Of a stretch of DNA of 60,814 nt, positions 20,646 to 27,588 are shown piece by piece (the first letter of the stretch is position 1; each line of letters begins with the position of its first letter). The translations under genes and the position numbers were made by a program. The stretch is from NCBI GenBank assembly GCA_018261655.1, contig JAGTSG010000003.1:1-60814 (forward strand). The letters run 5' to 3'. Origin of the DNA: Pseudomonadota bacterium. Its GTDB lineage: Bacteria; Pseudomonadota; Gammaproteobacteria; Steroidobacterales; Steroidobacteraceae. The notes below the pieces were generated by a model. It was not told where the DNA came from. It ran no database searches and saw only the letters and a list, made by a program, of their open reading frames with translations.

Positions 20646-22042
20646 GGCCGGTCCATCTCGAGCCACTGAACGCGCGCCGGCGGCCGGTCGAGGAGACGGC
20701 ACAGGATGCGGTAGCAGTCGATGTCGAATGCGGCGGCGTCGGCTTCTGCCAGCGGGTCGCTCTCTTGGCCGGGCAGGACCGTGCCCAGGTAGCGCCAGCG
20801 GTCGAAGACGTGCACCTCCTCGTGTCCGCGCCAGTCGCGCTCGCGGATGCCCATGCGCCCGGCGAACGGCCAGTCGCGCAGCTTGTGCCGCGCAAAGGCA
20901 AGCCGCACCCGGACCGCGTGGAGGGCCAGCGGCTCGCGGCCGCAGCAGGCACCGCGACAGCGCCCGACCTGGAAGGCGAAGCAGGAACCCTCGCCGTCCT
21001 CGAGGCCCAGGACGCGCAGGCACAGGTCGTGCCCGCGCACCAGCTCCTCGAGCGCCTTGCGCGCGTCACCACGGCTGCGGAAAACGCCGTGACAGGCGCC
21101 CGCATCGGCCGTGACCGCGTCAAGCGGAACGATCTCCGCGCGAAGGTCCTCTTCCCCGCGGAGGACCAGTGTCCAGCTCTGCGGGCTGGCGCGCAGCCGG
21201 CGGTTGTACAGCGGCTCGAGCTCCTTCACGCAGCGCGCCTCCCGGAGCAGCGCGCCGATCTCCCCGGCGGTCTCGGTCCACTCGACCTGCCTGACCTGGC
21301 GCGACAGCTTCAGGTCCTTGCCGGACCGGTGTTCGCCGGCGAAGTGCGCGAGGATCCTGGCCCGCAGGTTCTTGCTCTTGCCGACATAGAGCAGCGCGCC
21401 ACCCTCGCCGTAGAAACGATAGACGCCGGGCCCCTCGGGCAACTCGTCGGCCAGGCCCGCGTCGAGCTGGGGCGGCAGGCTCGTCTCCTGGACCAGCCCG
21501 GCAACGACGGCATCCAGCTCACCCGGGTCGCGGCGCTGGCGCAGCTGGGCCAGCAGCGCCGCAAGGACCTGCGCGTCGCCGAGCGCCCGGTGCCGGGCCG
21601 AACAGGACAGGCCATGGCGCTCCATCACCGCGTCGAGGTTGTGGCCGTGCGTGCCCGGGTACAGCCGGCGCGACAGCTTGACCGTGCACAGCACCGGCGA
21701 GCGGAAGCGGACGTCGAGTCGCCGGAACTCGCTGCGCAGGAACCCGTAGTCGAACCGGGCGTTGTGCGCGACGAACAGCCGGCCCTCGAGCCGCCCGAGC
21801 ACGTCGCGCCCCAGCGCCGCGAAGTCCGGCGCCCCGGCCACCATGTCGTTGCTGATGCCCGTGAACTCCTCGATGTTGCGCGGGATGCGGCAACCCGGGT
21901 TCACCAGTGAGCTCCACTCCTCGACCACCTCGCCCCCCTCCATGAGGACGACGCCGACCTCGATCACCCGGTTGTAGAGCGCGTTGCCCCCCGTCGTCTC
22001 GAGGTCGACGCAGGCGATGGGCTGGTCGAGCAGCGTCGGCAT
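20642..22042 (-). CDS. DEDD 3'-5' exonuclease fused to a GIY-YIG (UvrC-like) nuclease domain
   Basis: This 466-residue protein starts at ATG 22042, whose first base is shared with the aguB stop (TGATG). Residues 1-170 are a DnaQ-type exonuclease: CVDLETTGG (Asp13, Glu15), HNARFDYGFL and HRALGDAQ. From about residue 205 a GIY-YIG domain follows (GPGVYRFYGEGGALLYVGKS, then RARILAHF), like the UvrC N-terminus. The last 120 residues contain several cysteines (CFAFQVGRCRGACC). The same architecture occurs in Cho/Rv2191-like proteins (family knowledge), suggesting DNA repair or processing. The product is not a replicative epsilon subunit. Confidence 0.85.
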   Translation of the reverse strand: MPTLLDQPIACVDLETTGGNALYNRVIEVGVVLMEGGEVVEEWSSLVNPGCRIPRNIEEFTGISNDMVAGAPDFAALGRDVLGRLEGRLFVAHNARFDYGFLRSEFRRLDVRFRSPVLCTVKLSRRLYPGTHGHNLDAVMERHGLSCSARHRALGDAQVLAALLAQLRQRRDPGELDAVVAGLVQETSLPPQLDAGLADELPEGPGVYRFYGEGGALLYVGKSKNLRARILAHFAGEHRSGKDLKLSRQVRQVEWTETAGEIGALLREARCVKELEPLYNRRLRASPQSWTLVLRGEEDLRAEIVPLDAVTADAGACHGVFRSRGDARKALEELVRGHDLCLRVLGLEDGEGSCFAFQVGRCRGACCGREPLALHAVRVRLAFARHKLRDWPFAGRMGIRERDWRGHEEVHVFDRWRYLGTVLPGQESDPLAEADAAAFDIDCYRILCRLLDRPPARVQWLEMDRP

Positions 22043-22911
22043 CAGGCCCGCGGTTCGCCGAGGGACAGCAGCGGCCCGTAGAGGTCCGGGCGGCGGTCGC
22101 GGAACACGCCCCAGGCGTGGCGATAGCGCCGCACCGCATCGAGGTCGAAGGTCGCGGTCAGCACCGACTCCGTGCGGTCGTCCGCCTGCGCGACCACCTC
22201 GCCGGTGTGGTCGGCGATGAACGAGTGGCCATAGAAGGTGATCGCACACTTCTCTCCCTGCTCGGTGCCGATGCGGTTCGACGCGACTAGGGGCATGACG
22301 TTGGCCGCCGCGTGGCCCTGCATGGTGCGCTGCCAGTGCCAGCGGCTGTCGAGCGAGCTGTCCTGGGGCTCGGAGCCGATCGCCGTGGGATACAGCAGCA
22401 CTTCCGCCCCCATGACGGCCATCGCGCGCGCGCACTCCGGGAACCACTGGTCCCAGCACACGCCGACGCCGAGGCGGCCGAAGCGCGTCGGCCACACCTT
22501 GAAGCCGGTGTCGCCCGGCGAGAAGTAGAACTTCTCGTGGTAGCCGGGGCTCTCCGGAATGTGCGACTTGCGATAGATACCGAGCGTCGCGCCGTCGGCG
22601 TCCACCATCACCAGCGTGTTGAAGTAGGCGTTGTGGGTACGCTCGAACACCGACAGCGGCAGCACCACCCCCAGCTCGCGCGCCACCGCCGCGAGGTGCC
22701 CCACCGCTGCGTTCTCCTCCACCGGGCTCGCCAGCTCGAAGTGGCTCGCCAGGTGGTCCTTGCAGAAGTACGGCGTCTCGAACAGCTCCTGGATCAGCAC
22801 GACGTTGGCGCCGCGCCCGGCAGCCTCGCGCACCAGCCGCTCGGCGTTCGCGATGTTCTCGTCCTGATCCCAGCTGCAGGCCATCTGGGTGGCGGCGACC
22901 GTGACTCTCAT
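22042..22911 (-). CDS. aguB: N-carbamoylputrescine amidase (nitrilase superfamily)
   Basis: From ATG 22911 the protein has 289 residues; a GTG four codons earlier (22923) is in frame but lies too close to the GGGAG. The nitrilase triad is present: Glu42 (LIQELFETPYFC), Lys115 (YRKSHIPE) and Cys152 (GVCWDQWFPE). The segment GYHEKFYFSPGDTGF is characteristic of AguB. It hydrolyses N-carbamoylputrescine to putrescine, CO2 and ammonia, feeding the Puu enzymes. No agmatine deiminase (aguA) is seen in the window. It lies 16 nt after puuC on the same strand. Confidence 0.9.
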   Translation of the reverse strand: MRVTVAATQMACSWDQDENIANAERLVREAAGRGANVVLIQELFETPYFCKDHLASHFELASPVEENAAVGHLAAVARELGVVLPLSVFERTHNAYFNTLVMVDADGATLGIYRKSHIPESPGYHEKFYFSPGDTGFKVWPTRFGRLGVGVCWDQWFPECARAMAVMGAEVLLYPTAIGSEPQDSSLDSRWHWQRTMQGHAAANVMPLVASNRIGTEQGEKCAITFYGHSFIADHTGEVVAQADDRTESVLTATFDLDAVRRYRHAWGVFRDRRPDLYGPLLSLGEPRA

Positions 22912-22927
22912 CTGCGCATCCACTCCC

Positions 22928-24430
22928 TCAGTTCGACAGGTCGATCCACGTCGTCTTCAGCTCGGTGTACTTCTCCATCGCGTGCAGGGACTTGTCTCGG
23001 CCGTTGCCCGACTGCTTGAAGCCGCCGAAAGGCACCGTGATGTCGTCCGCGTCGTAGCAGTTGACGTACACCGTGCCGGCGCGGATCGCCTTCGCGACGC
23101 GATGGGCCGTCGAGAGGTCGCGGGTCCAGACCGCCGAGACCAGGCCATAGGCCGAGTCGTTGGCGATGCGCACGGCCTCCTCCTCGTCGCGGAAGCTGAT
23201 GACCGACAGCACCGGGCCGAAGATCTCCTCGCGGGCGATGCGCATGTCCATGCGGACGCCGTCGAACACCGTGGGCTCGACGAAGTAGCCGCCGGTCTCC
23301 GCGCGGACGCGCCGTCCGCCGAGCGCCAGCGTCGCACCCTCGCCGCGCCCGGACTCGATGTAGCGGGTGACGGTCTCCAGTTGCAGCTTGTCCACCAGCG
23401 CCCCGAGCCGCGTCGCCGGGTCGAGCGGGTCGCCGGGCGCCATCTCGCGGCCGACCGCGATGATCTTCTCCAGCATCTCCTCCCGGACGCTCTCGTGGAC
23501 CACGAGGCGCGAGGCCGCCGAGCACATCTCGCCCTGGTTGAAGAAGATGCCGGCCGCGGAGGCGGCCGCGGCGCGCCCGACGTCGGCGACGTCGGCAAAG
23601 ACGATGTTGGGCGACTTGCCGCCGCACTCGAGCCAGACGCGCTTCATGTTCGAGCGGCCCGAGCACTCGAGCAGCCGCATGCCGATCTTCGTGGATCCGG
23701 TGAAGACGAGGGAATCCACGTCCATGTGGAGCGCCAGCGCCTCGCCGGCCGTCTGTCCGAAGCCCGGCACCACGTTGAGCACCCCGGGCGGGAGCCCCGC
23801 CTCCAGCGCGAGCTCCGCCACCCTGAGCGCCGTCAGCGGCGACTTCTCCGAGGGCTTCAGCACGACGGAATTGCCCGTCGCCAGCGCGGGCCCGAGCTTC
23901 CATGCGGCCATCAGTAGCGGGAAGTTCCAGGGCACGATCGCGCCGACCACGCCGACCGGCTCGCGCGTGATCGTCGCCAGGGTCGTGTGCCCGGTGGGCG
24001 CGACCTCGTCGTAGACCTTGTCCGCCGCCTCCGCATACCACTCGATGCAGCGCGCGGCGGCGGGGATGTCCACGGACAGGGAATCGGCGATGGGCTTTCC
24101 CATGTCCAGGGTCTCGGTCAGCGCCAGCTCGTCGCGGTGCTGCAGGATCAGCTCGGCGAAGCGGCGCAGCACCCGCTTGCGCGCGGCCGGCGCCGTCCTC
24201 GACCACGCCCCCGACTCGAACGCGCGGCGCGCCGCGGCGACTGCGAGATCCACGTCCGGCGCCGTGCAGGACGCAACGTCCGCAATCAGCCGTCCGTCGG
24301 CGGGGCTGATGCACTCGAAGGTCCCGCCGCTGGCCGCATCGACGTAGCGGCCGTCGATGTAGGCCTGGGTCCTGGGCCGCAGCCGGGCTGCTTCCTCGTG
24401 CCAGTCGCGGGTCGGGGATTCACCGGTCAT
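22928..24430 (-). CDS. puuC: Gamma-glutamyl-gamma-aminobutyraldehyde dehydrogenase (ALDH superfamily)
   Basis: The 500-residue protein starts at ATG 24430, with AGGAA eight nt upstream. Its ALDH residues are Glu268 (LECGGKSPN) and Cys303 (FNQGEMCSAASR), and it has the cofactor-loop sequence FTGSTKIGMRLL. The length and the SGGTFECISPADG start match PuuC/KauB-type enzymes, which oxidise gamma-glutamylaminobutyraldehyde or aminoaldehydes to acids using NAD(P). The gene context (aguB downstream, a polyamine-type aminotransferase divergent) supports this, although the substrate range may be wide. It is the first gene of the long minus-strand block ending in malQ. Confidence 0.88.
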   Translation of the reverse strand: MTGESPTRDWHEEAARLRPRTQAYIDGRYVDAASGGTFECISPADGRLIADVASCTAPDVDLAVAAARRAFESGAWSRTAPAARKRVLRRFAELILQHRDELALTETLDMGKPIADSLSVDIPAAARCIEWYAEAADKVYDEVAPTGHTTLATITREPVGVVGAIVPWNFPLLMAAWKLGPALATGNSVVLKPSEKSPLTALRVAELALEAGLPPGVLNVVPGFGQTAGEALALHMDVDSLVFTGSTKIGMRLLECSGRSNMKRVWLECGGKSPNIVFADVADVGRAAAASAAGIFFNQGEMCSAASRLVVHESVREEMLEKIIAVGREMAPGDPLDPATRLGALVDKLQLETVTRYIESGRGEGATLALGGRRVRAETGGYFVEPTVFDGVRMDMRIAREEIFGPVLSVISFRDEEEAVRIANDSAYGLVSAVWTRDLSTAHRVAKAIRAGTVYVNCYDADDITVPFGGFKQSGNGRDKSLHAMEKYTELKTTWIDLSN

Positions 24431-24580
24431 GAGCGCATTCCTGGGTCCTGCGCCCCGGGCTGTCCCCGGGGTGTCGTGGAGGGTGCCTAGGATACTCGAC
24501 GGCGCGGGCGTAAAATCGGCCGCTTCCGGCCCGGGAGCGTTCGCGGCCCGGGCCCCGCCAGCCCTCACGAGCACAGAACC
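24431..24580. promoter_or_regulatory. Divergent promoter region between puuC and the aminotransferase gene
   Basis: In 150 nt, a TAAAAT hexamer at 24511-24516 is a good plus-strand -10 candidate, and TATCCT on the minus strand (24489-24494) is a possible -10 for puuC; neither has a clear -35. An 8-bp hairpin (ggcccggg 24528-24535, cccgggcc 24547-24554, 11-nt loop) would lie in the aminotransferase mRNA leader. Confidence 0.4.
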
Positions 24581-25915
24581 ATGAATGCAGTGACCGACGC
24601 CGCCGGGCTCGACCGGCAGCAACTCGAAGCCTTCTGGATGCCGTTTACGGCCAACCGCCAGTTCAAGGCGGCCCCGAGGCTGCTGACGCGGGCCGAGGGC
24701 ATGCACTACTGGACGGCCGACGGCCGCCAGATCCTCGACGGGGTCGCGGGACTGTGGTGCGTCAACGCCGGGCACGGCCGGCGCGAGATCACCGAGGCGG
24801 TCTCGGCGCAGATCGCCGCCATGGACTACGCCCCGCCCTTCCAGATGGGCCACCCGACGGCATTCCGGCTGGCCAACGAACTGGTGGCGCTGGCCCCGGG
24901 CGACCTCGACCACGTCTTCTTCACGAACTCGGGCTCCGAGGCCGTGGACACCGCTCTCAAGATCGCGCTCGCCTGGCACCGCGTGCGCGGCGAAGGCAGC
25001 CGCACGCGGCTCATCGGCCGCGAGCGCGGCTACCACGGCGTGGGGTTCGGCGGCATCTCGGTGGGCGGCATGGTCAACAACCGCAAGTTCTTCGGCGCCA
25101 TGCTCCCGGGTACCGACCACCTGCAGGCGACCCACGCGCCCGTCCACAACGCCTACTCGCGCGGACTGCCCGCCTGGGGGGAGCACCTTGCGGACGAGCT
25201 CGAACGGCTGGTGGCGCTGCACGACGCGTCGAACATCGCCGCGGTGATCGTCGAGCCGATCGCCGGATCCACCGGCGTGCTGATGCCGCCGGTCGGCTAC
25301 CTCAAGCGGCTGCGCGAGATCTGCACCCGACACGGGATCCTGCTGATCTTCGACGAGGTCATCACCGGCTTCGGGCGCACCGGCTCGCCGTTCGCCGCCC
25401 AGGAGTTCGACGTCCTGCCGGACATGATCACCTGCGCCAAGGGACTGACCAACGGCGCCGTCCCCATGGGCGCGGTGATCGCGCGCAAGGCGATCTACGA
25501 CGCCTTCATGCGCGGTCCCGAGCAGGCGATCGAGCTGTTCCACGGTTACACCTACTCGGCGCACCCGGTCGCCTGCGCGGCCGGCCTCGCCGCGCTCGGC
25601 GTGTACCGCTCGGAAGGACTCCTGTCACGGGCGCGCGAGATGGCGCCTTACTGGGAGGACGCGGTGCACTCCCTGAAAGGGCTGGCGCACGTGGTGGACC
25701 TGCGCAACTACGGGCTCATCGCGGGCATCGAGCTCGAGTCGATCCCGGGACGCCCGACGGCGCGCGCCTACGATGCCTTCCTGAAGTGCTTCGAACGCGG
25801 GGTGCTGGTGCGGACGACAGGCGACATCATCGCCCTGTCACCGCCGCTCATCATCGAGCGCGGGCACGTCGACCAGCTCTTCGGGACGATCGCCGAGGTG
25901 CTGAAGACGCTGTGA
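24581..25915 (+). CDS. bauA: Class III omega-aminotransferase, beta-alanine:pyruvate / polyamine type
   Basis: This 444-residue class III aminotransferase has the pyridoxal phosphate lysine at Lys287 (TCAKGLTNG), Asp258 in IFDEVITGFGRTG, and TNSGSEAVDTALKIA. The N-terminal FWMPFTANRQFKAAPRL is a hallmark of beta-alanine--pyruvate aminotransferases (BauA). Related enzymes (SpuC) act on putrescine and make 4-aminobutyraldehyde, which the divergent PuuC could oxidise, so both substrates are plausible. A REP-like palindrome begins 6 nt after the stop and probably terminates transcription. Confidence 0.85.
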   Translation: MNAVTDAAGLDRQQLEAFWMPFTANRQFKAAPRLLTRAEGMHYWTADGRQILDGVAGLWCVNAGHGRREITEAVSAQIAAMDYAPPFQMGHPTAFRLANELVALAPGDLDHVFFTNSGSEAVDTALKIALAWHRVRGEGSRTRLIGRERGYHGVGFGGISVGGMVNNRKFFGAMLPGTDHLQATHAPVHNAYSRGLPAWGEHLADELERLVALHDASNIAAVIVEPIAGSTGVLMPPVGYLKRLREICTRHGILLIFDEVITGFGRTGSPFAAQEFDVLPDMITCAKGLTNGAVPMGAVIARKAIYDAFMRGPEQAIELFHGYTYSAHPVACAAGLAALGVYRSEGLLSRAREMAPYWEDAVHSLKGLAHVVDLRNYGLIAGIELESIPGRPTARAYDAFLKCFERGVLVRTTGDIIALSPPLIIERGHVDQLFGTIAEVLKTL

Positions 25916-25919
25916 AATG

Positions 25920-25994
25920 AGGAGGGGTCAGGCCCCGCTATGTCCCAGGTGGGGGTTGGCTCCTCCCGGGACAGAGCGGGGCCTGACCCCTCTT
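25920..25994. repeat. REP-like palindrome, copy 1 (probable bidirectional terminator)
   Basis: An 18-bp arm at 25922-25939 pairs with 25975-25992. After one mismatch, tgtccc (25941-25946) pairs with gggaca (25968-25973). The first 20 nt (25920-25939) and last 20 nt (25975-25994) are identical to the ends of the copy at 52161-52219. It fills the space between the convergent aminotransferase and porin genes. Confidence 0.85.
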
Positions 25995-26037
25995 GTTTCG
26001 TGACTGCCGCCCGGACGGCGGCAGCCACGACTTCAGG

Positions 26038-26748
26038 TCACTCCGCCCAGGGCAGCGTGGTGCTGACCGAGAAGATCACGCGCGCCTCGCTCGACAACAC
26101 GTCGCCTTCCGTGCCGTCCAGTGCCTTCCAGTCGCTGCCGTCGACCCACTTGAGTTCGAAGTCGAAGCCGCCGAACGACTTGGTGAAGCCGATCGAGTAG
26201 TCGAAGTAGGACTCGTAGCCCTCGAAGTCCTCGAACACCGTGCCATCGCTGTAGCCGGCGTGCAGCACCAGGCCGAATTCCGCGGGCAGCGGCACGTTGA
26301 CGTTGCCTTCGACGTAGAAGGCGTCCTCGTCGAGCGCGAAGAAGTCCCAGGAGTACCAGAGCTTGGCGTCGAACATGCCGTAGGCGATGCCCGCCCAGAT
26401 CTCGGGGTAGTCGAGGTCGTCAGCACCCGGGTAGGTGTAATAGACACCGCCGACATCGAAGGTCAGGCCTTCCTCGTCGCCGCCGGCAAACCCGGCATAC
26501 AGGTCGAGTTCGACGTTCTCGTCGCAGCAATCGCCGAAGTCGACGTTGCTTCCCCACGCGCCGACGTACAGGCCGTTGTCGGCCGCCCAGTCGACGCTCA
26601 TCTGCAGCGCCGGGTCCTGGGCCGTCTGGGTCACGCCACGGAAGTCATAGTCCGAGGTCGCCGTGACCGTCATCGAAAAGTCACCGGCGTTTGCGGCCCC
26701 CGCAACGGCCAGCGCGACGCTCGCCACCAGCCACTTGACGTTCTTCAT
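26038..26748 (-). CDS. TorF family putative outer-membrane porin
   Basis: This 236-residue protein starts at ATG 26748, with AGGGGA six nt before it. A clean signal peptide (WLVASVALAVAGAANA) is followed by short amphipathic beta segments, rich in Tyr, Trp and acidic residues (YDFRGVTQTAQDPALQMS, YVGAWGSNVDFGD), typical of the TIGR02001/TorF porin family. A DCCDEN motif in an early loop is unusual. In many proteobacteria this family neighbours glnK-amtB (general knowledge), but no such genes are here. The upstream DNA carries a full sigma-54/IHF/NtrC-type promoter, so expression under nitrogen limitation is predicted. The solute is unknown; ammonium, amines or amino acids would fit. Confidence 0.85.
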   Translation of the reverse strand: MKNVKWLVASVALAVAGAANAGDFSMTVTATSDYDFRGVTQTAQDPALQMSVDWAADNGLYVGAWGSNVDFGDCCDENVELDLYAGFAGGDEEGLTFDVGGVYYTYPGADDLDYPEIWAGIAYGMFDAKLWYSWDFFALDEDAFYVEGNVNVPLPAEFGLVLHAGYSDGTVFEDFEGYESYFDYSIGFTKSFGGFDFELKWVDGSDWKALDGTEGDVLSSEARVIFSVSTTLPWAE

Positions 26749-26942
26749 CTGCAGTCCCCTTGTTGGTCCAACCGACAATCCAATCCAGGTCCCGGCGGCT
26801 TCAGCTTGTGACTCCCACGCCACGCAGCCCGACCGACCAGTACCCAACTCCACGGAGCCTCGGCATAAAGGCCGCAACTCCGGTCCAGACGGTTGTTGTA
26901 GAAGCGCAACAATCTGGCACGCGATTCCACGCGCAATATATA

Positions 26943-26958
26943 TGCAGTCGGCGTGCCA
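26943..26958 (-). promoter_or_regulatory. Candidate sigma-54 promoter (-24/-12)
   Basis: On the minus strand the sequence is TGGCACG-CCGA-CTGCA. This has the invariant GG and GC 10 nt apart and matches the sigma-54 consensus TGGCACG-N4-TTGCW except at one position. The predicted transcription start is near 26932. Confidence 0.7.
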
Positions 26959-26986
26959 GTGCATCTCCTGCGTAGGTTTTTAGTTA

Positions 26987-26999
26987 AATCAACGAGTTA
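26987..26999 (+). promoter_or_regulatory. Candidate IHF binding site
   Basis: AATCAACGAGTTA is an exact match to the IHF consensus WATCAANNNNTTR. It lies in an AT-rich patch between the sigma-54 element and the NtrC-like sites, where DNA bending would bring the activator to the polymerase. Confidence 0.6.
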
Positions 27000-27022
27000 A
27001 CACACCCACCGTCGCCCGCATC

Positions 27023-27068
27023 GCGCCAACTTGATGCATGAGCGCCGGGTCGCGCACCAGGAGCGTGC
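27023..27068. promoter_or_regulatory. Two tandem NtrC-like enhancer sites
   Basis: Site A (27023-27037) is GCGCCAACTTGATGC; site B (27054-27068) is GCACCAGGAGCGTGC. Both fit the GCAC-N7-GTGC dyad of NtrC sites; site A matches the E. coli glnA site 1 core at 12 of 15 positions, and site B has perfect half-sites. The centres are 31 bp apart (three helical turns), about -98 and -129 from the predicted start. Both lie just after the cupin gene stop. Confidence 0.6.
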
Positions 27069-27077
27069 GTCGTCGCG

Positions 27078-27440
27078 TCAGCGGCGGGCGGCCTCGAAGA
27101 TGGCGTAGCGTTTGCGTGCCGGTTCGACCGTCTCCCACGTTCCCTTGAATCCGGCCGGGATGACCCAGGCGTCGCCGGCGCCAAAGTGCCACGCCCGTCC
27201 GTCGTCGCCCGTCAGCACCACGCGGCCTTCCAGCAGGTGGCAGAACTCATGCTCGGCGTATTCGACCCGCCACTTGCCGGTCGAACTCGACCAGTCGCCG
27301 GCGAAGAACTGCCCGCTGTCGTCGCTGTAGCGGTTGGTCACTGCCGTCTGCGGCGTCCCGGCCATGAGCCTGTCGGCCGCAGGGGCGGACACCTCCGTCG
27401 TGGCGCCATCGCGGAAGTCGATCAGGGTCGCTGCGTTCAT
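27078..27440 (-). CDS. Cupin domain protein (DUF861 / EutQ-like)
   Basis: This is a 120-residue single-domain cupin. Motifs EHEFCHLLEGRVVLTGDDG and FGAGDAWVIPAGFKGTWE correspond to the two cupin motifs of the DUF861 group, which binds small ligands and often lacks the full metal set. The protein ends YAIFEAARR. It is divergent from polX and upstream of the porin promoter. The function is not known; GGAGAAG before the ATG is a plausible ribosome site. Confidence 0.8.
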   Translation of the reverse strand: MNAATLIDFRDGATTEVSAPAADRLMAGTPQTAVTNRYSDDSGQFFAGDWSSSTGKWRVEYAEHEFCHLLEGRVVLTGDDGRAWHFGAGDAWVIPAGFKGTWETVEPARKRYAIFEAARR

Positions 27441-27588
27441 GGGTCGCTTCTCCGGTCGAGGCGGATCGCACAGCCTAGGCCGGCCGCGGGGGCGGCGACA
27501 AGGCGCGCAGCTGCGCCTATCGCGGACGCGCCGGCGGGCGTGGCGCCGCTAGCATCGAACCCGGGCACTGCGAAGCGAGGCAGCGTCG

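Larger units (their letters stand above)
26749..27077 (-). promoter_or_regulatory. 329-nt regulatory region upstream of the TorF porin gene
   Basis: No gene is seen here. The region, less GC-rich than its surroundings, holds the sigma-54 element, IHF site and two NtrC-like sites listed separately, all reading toward the porin gene. An inverted repeat ttgttg/caacaa with an 8-nt loop lies near 26894-26913, inside the predicted 184-nt leader. A TATATT run just downstream of the -12 element could alternatively be a sigma-70 -10. Confidence 0.7.

Noticed and set aside
20642-22042. DNA polymerase III epsilon subunit (dnaQ)
   Set aside because: The exonuclease domain is fused to a GIY-YIG domain and lacks the polymerase-binding tail, so it is not the replicative proofreading subunit.
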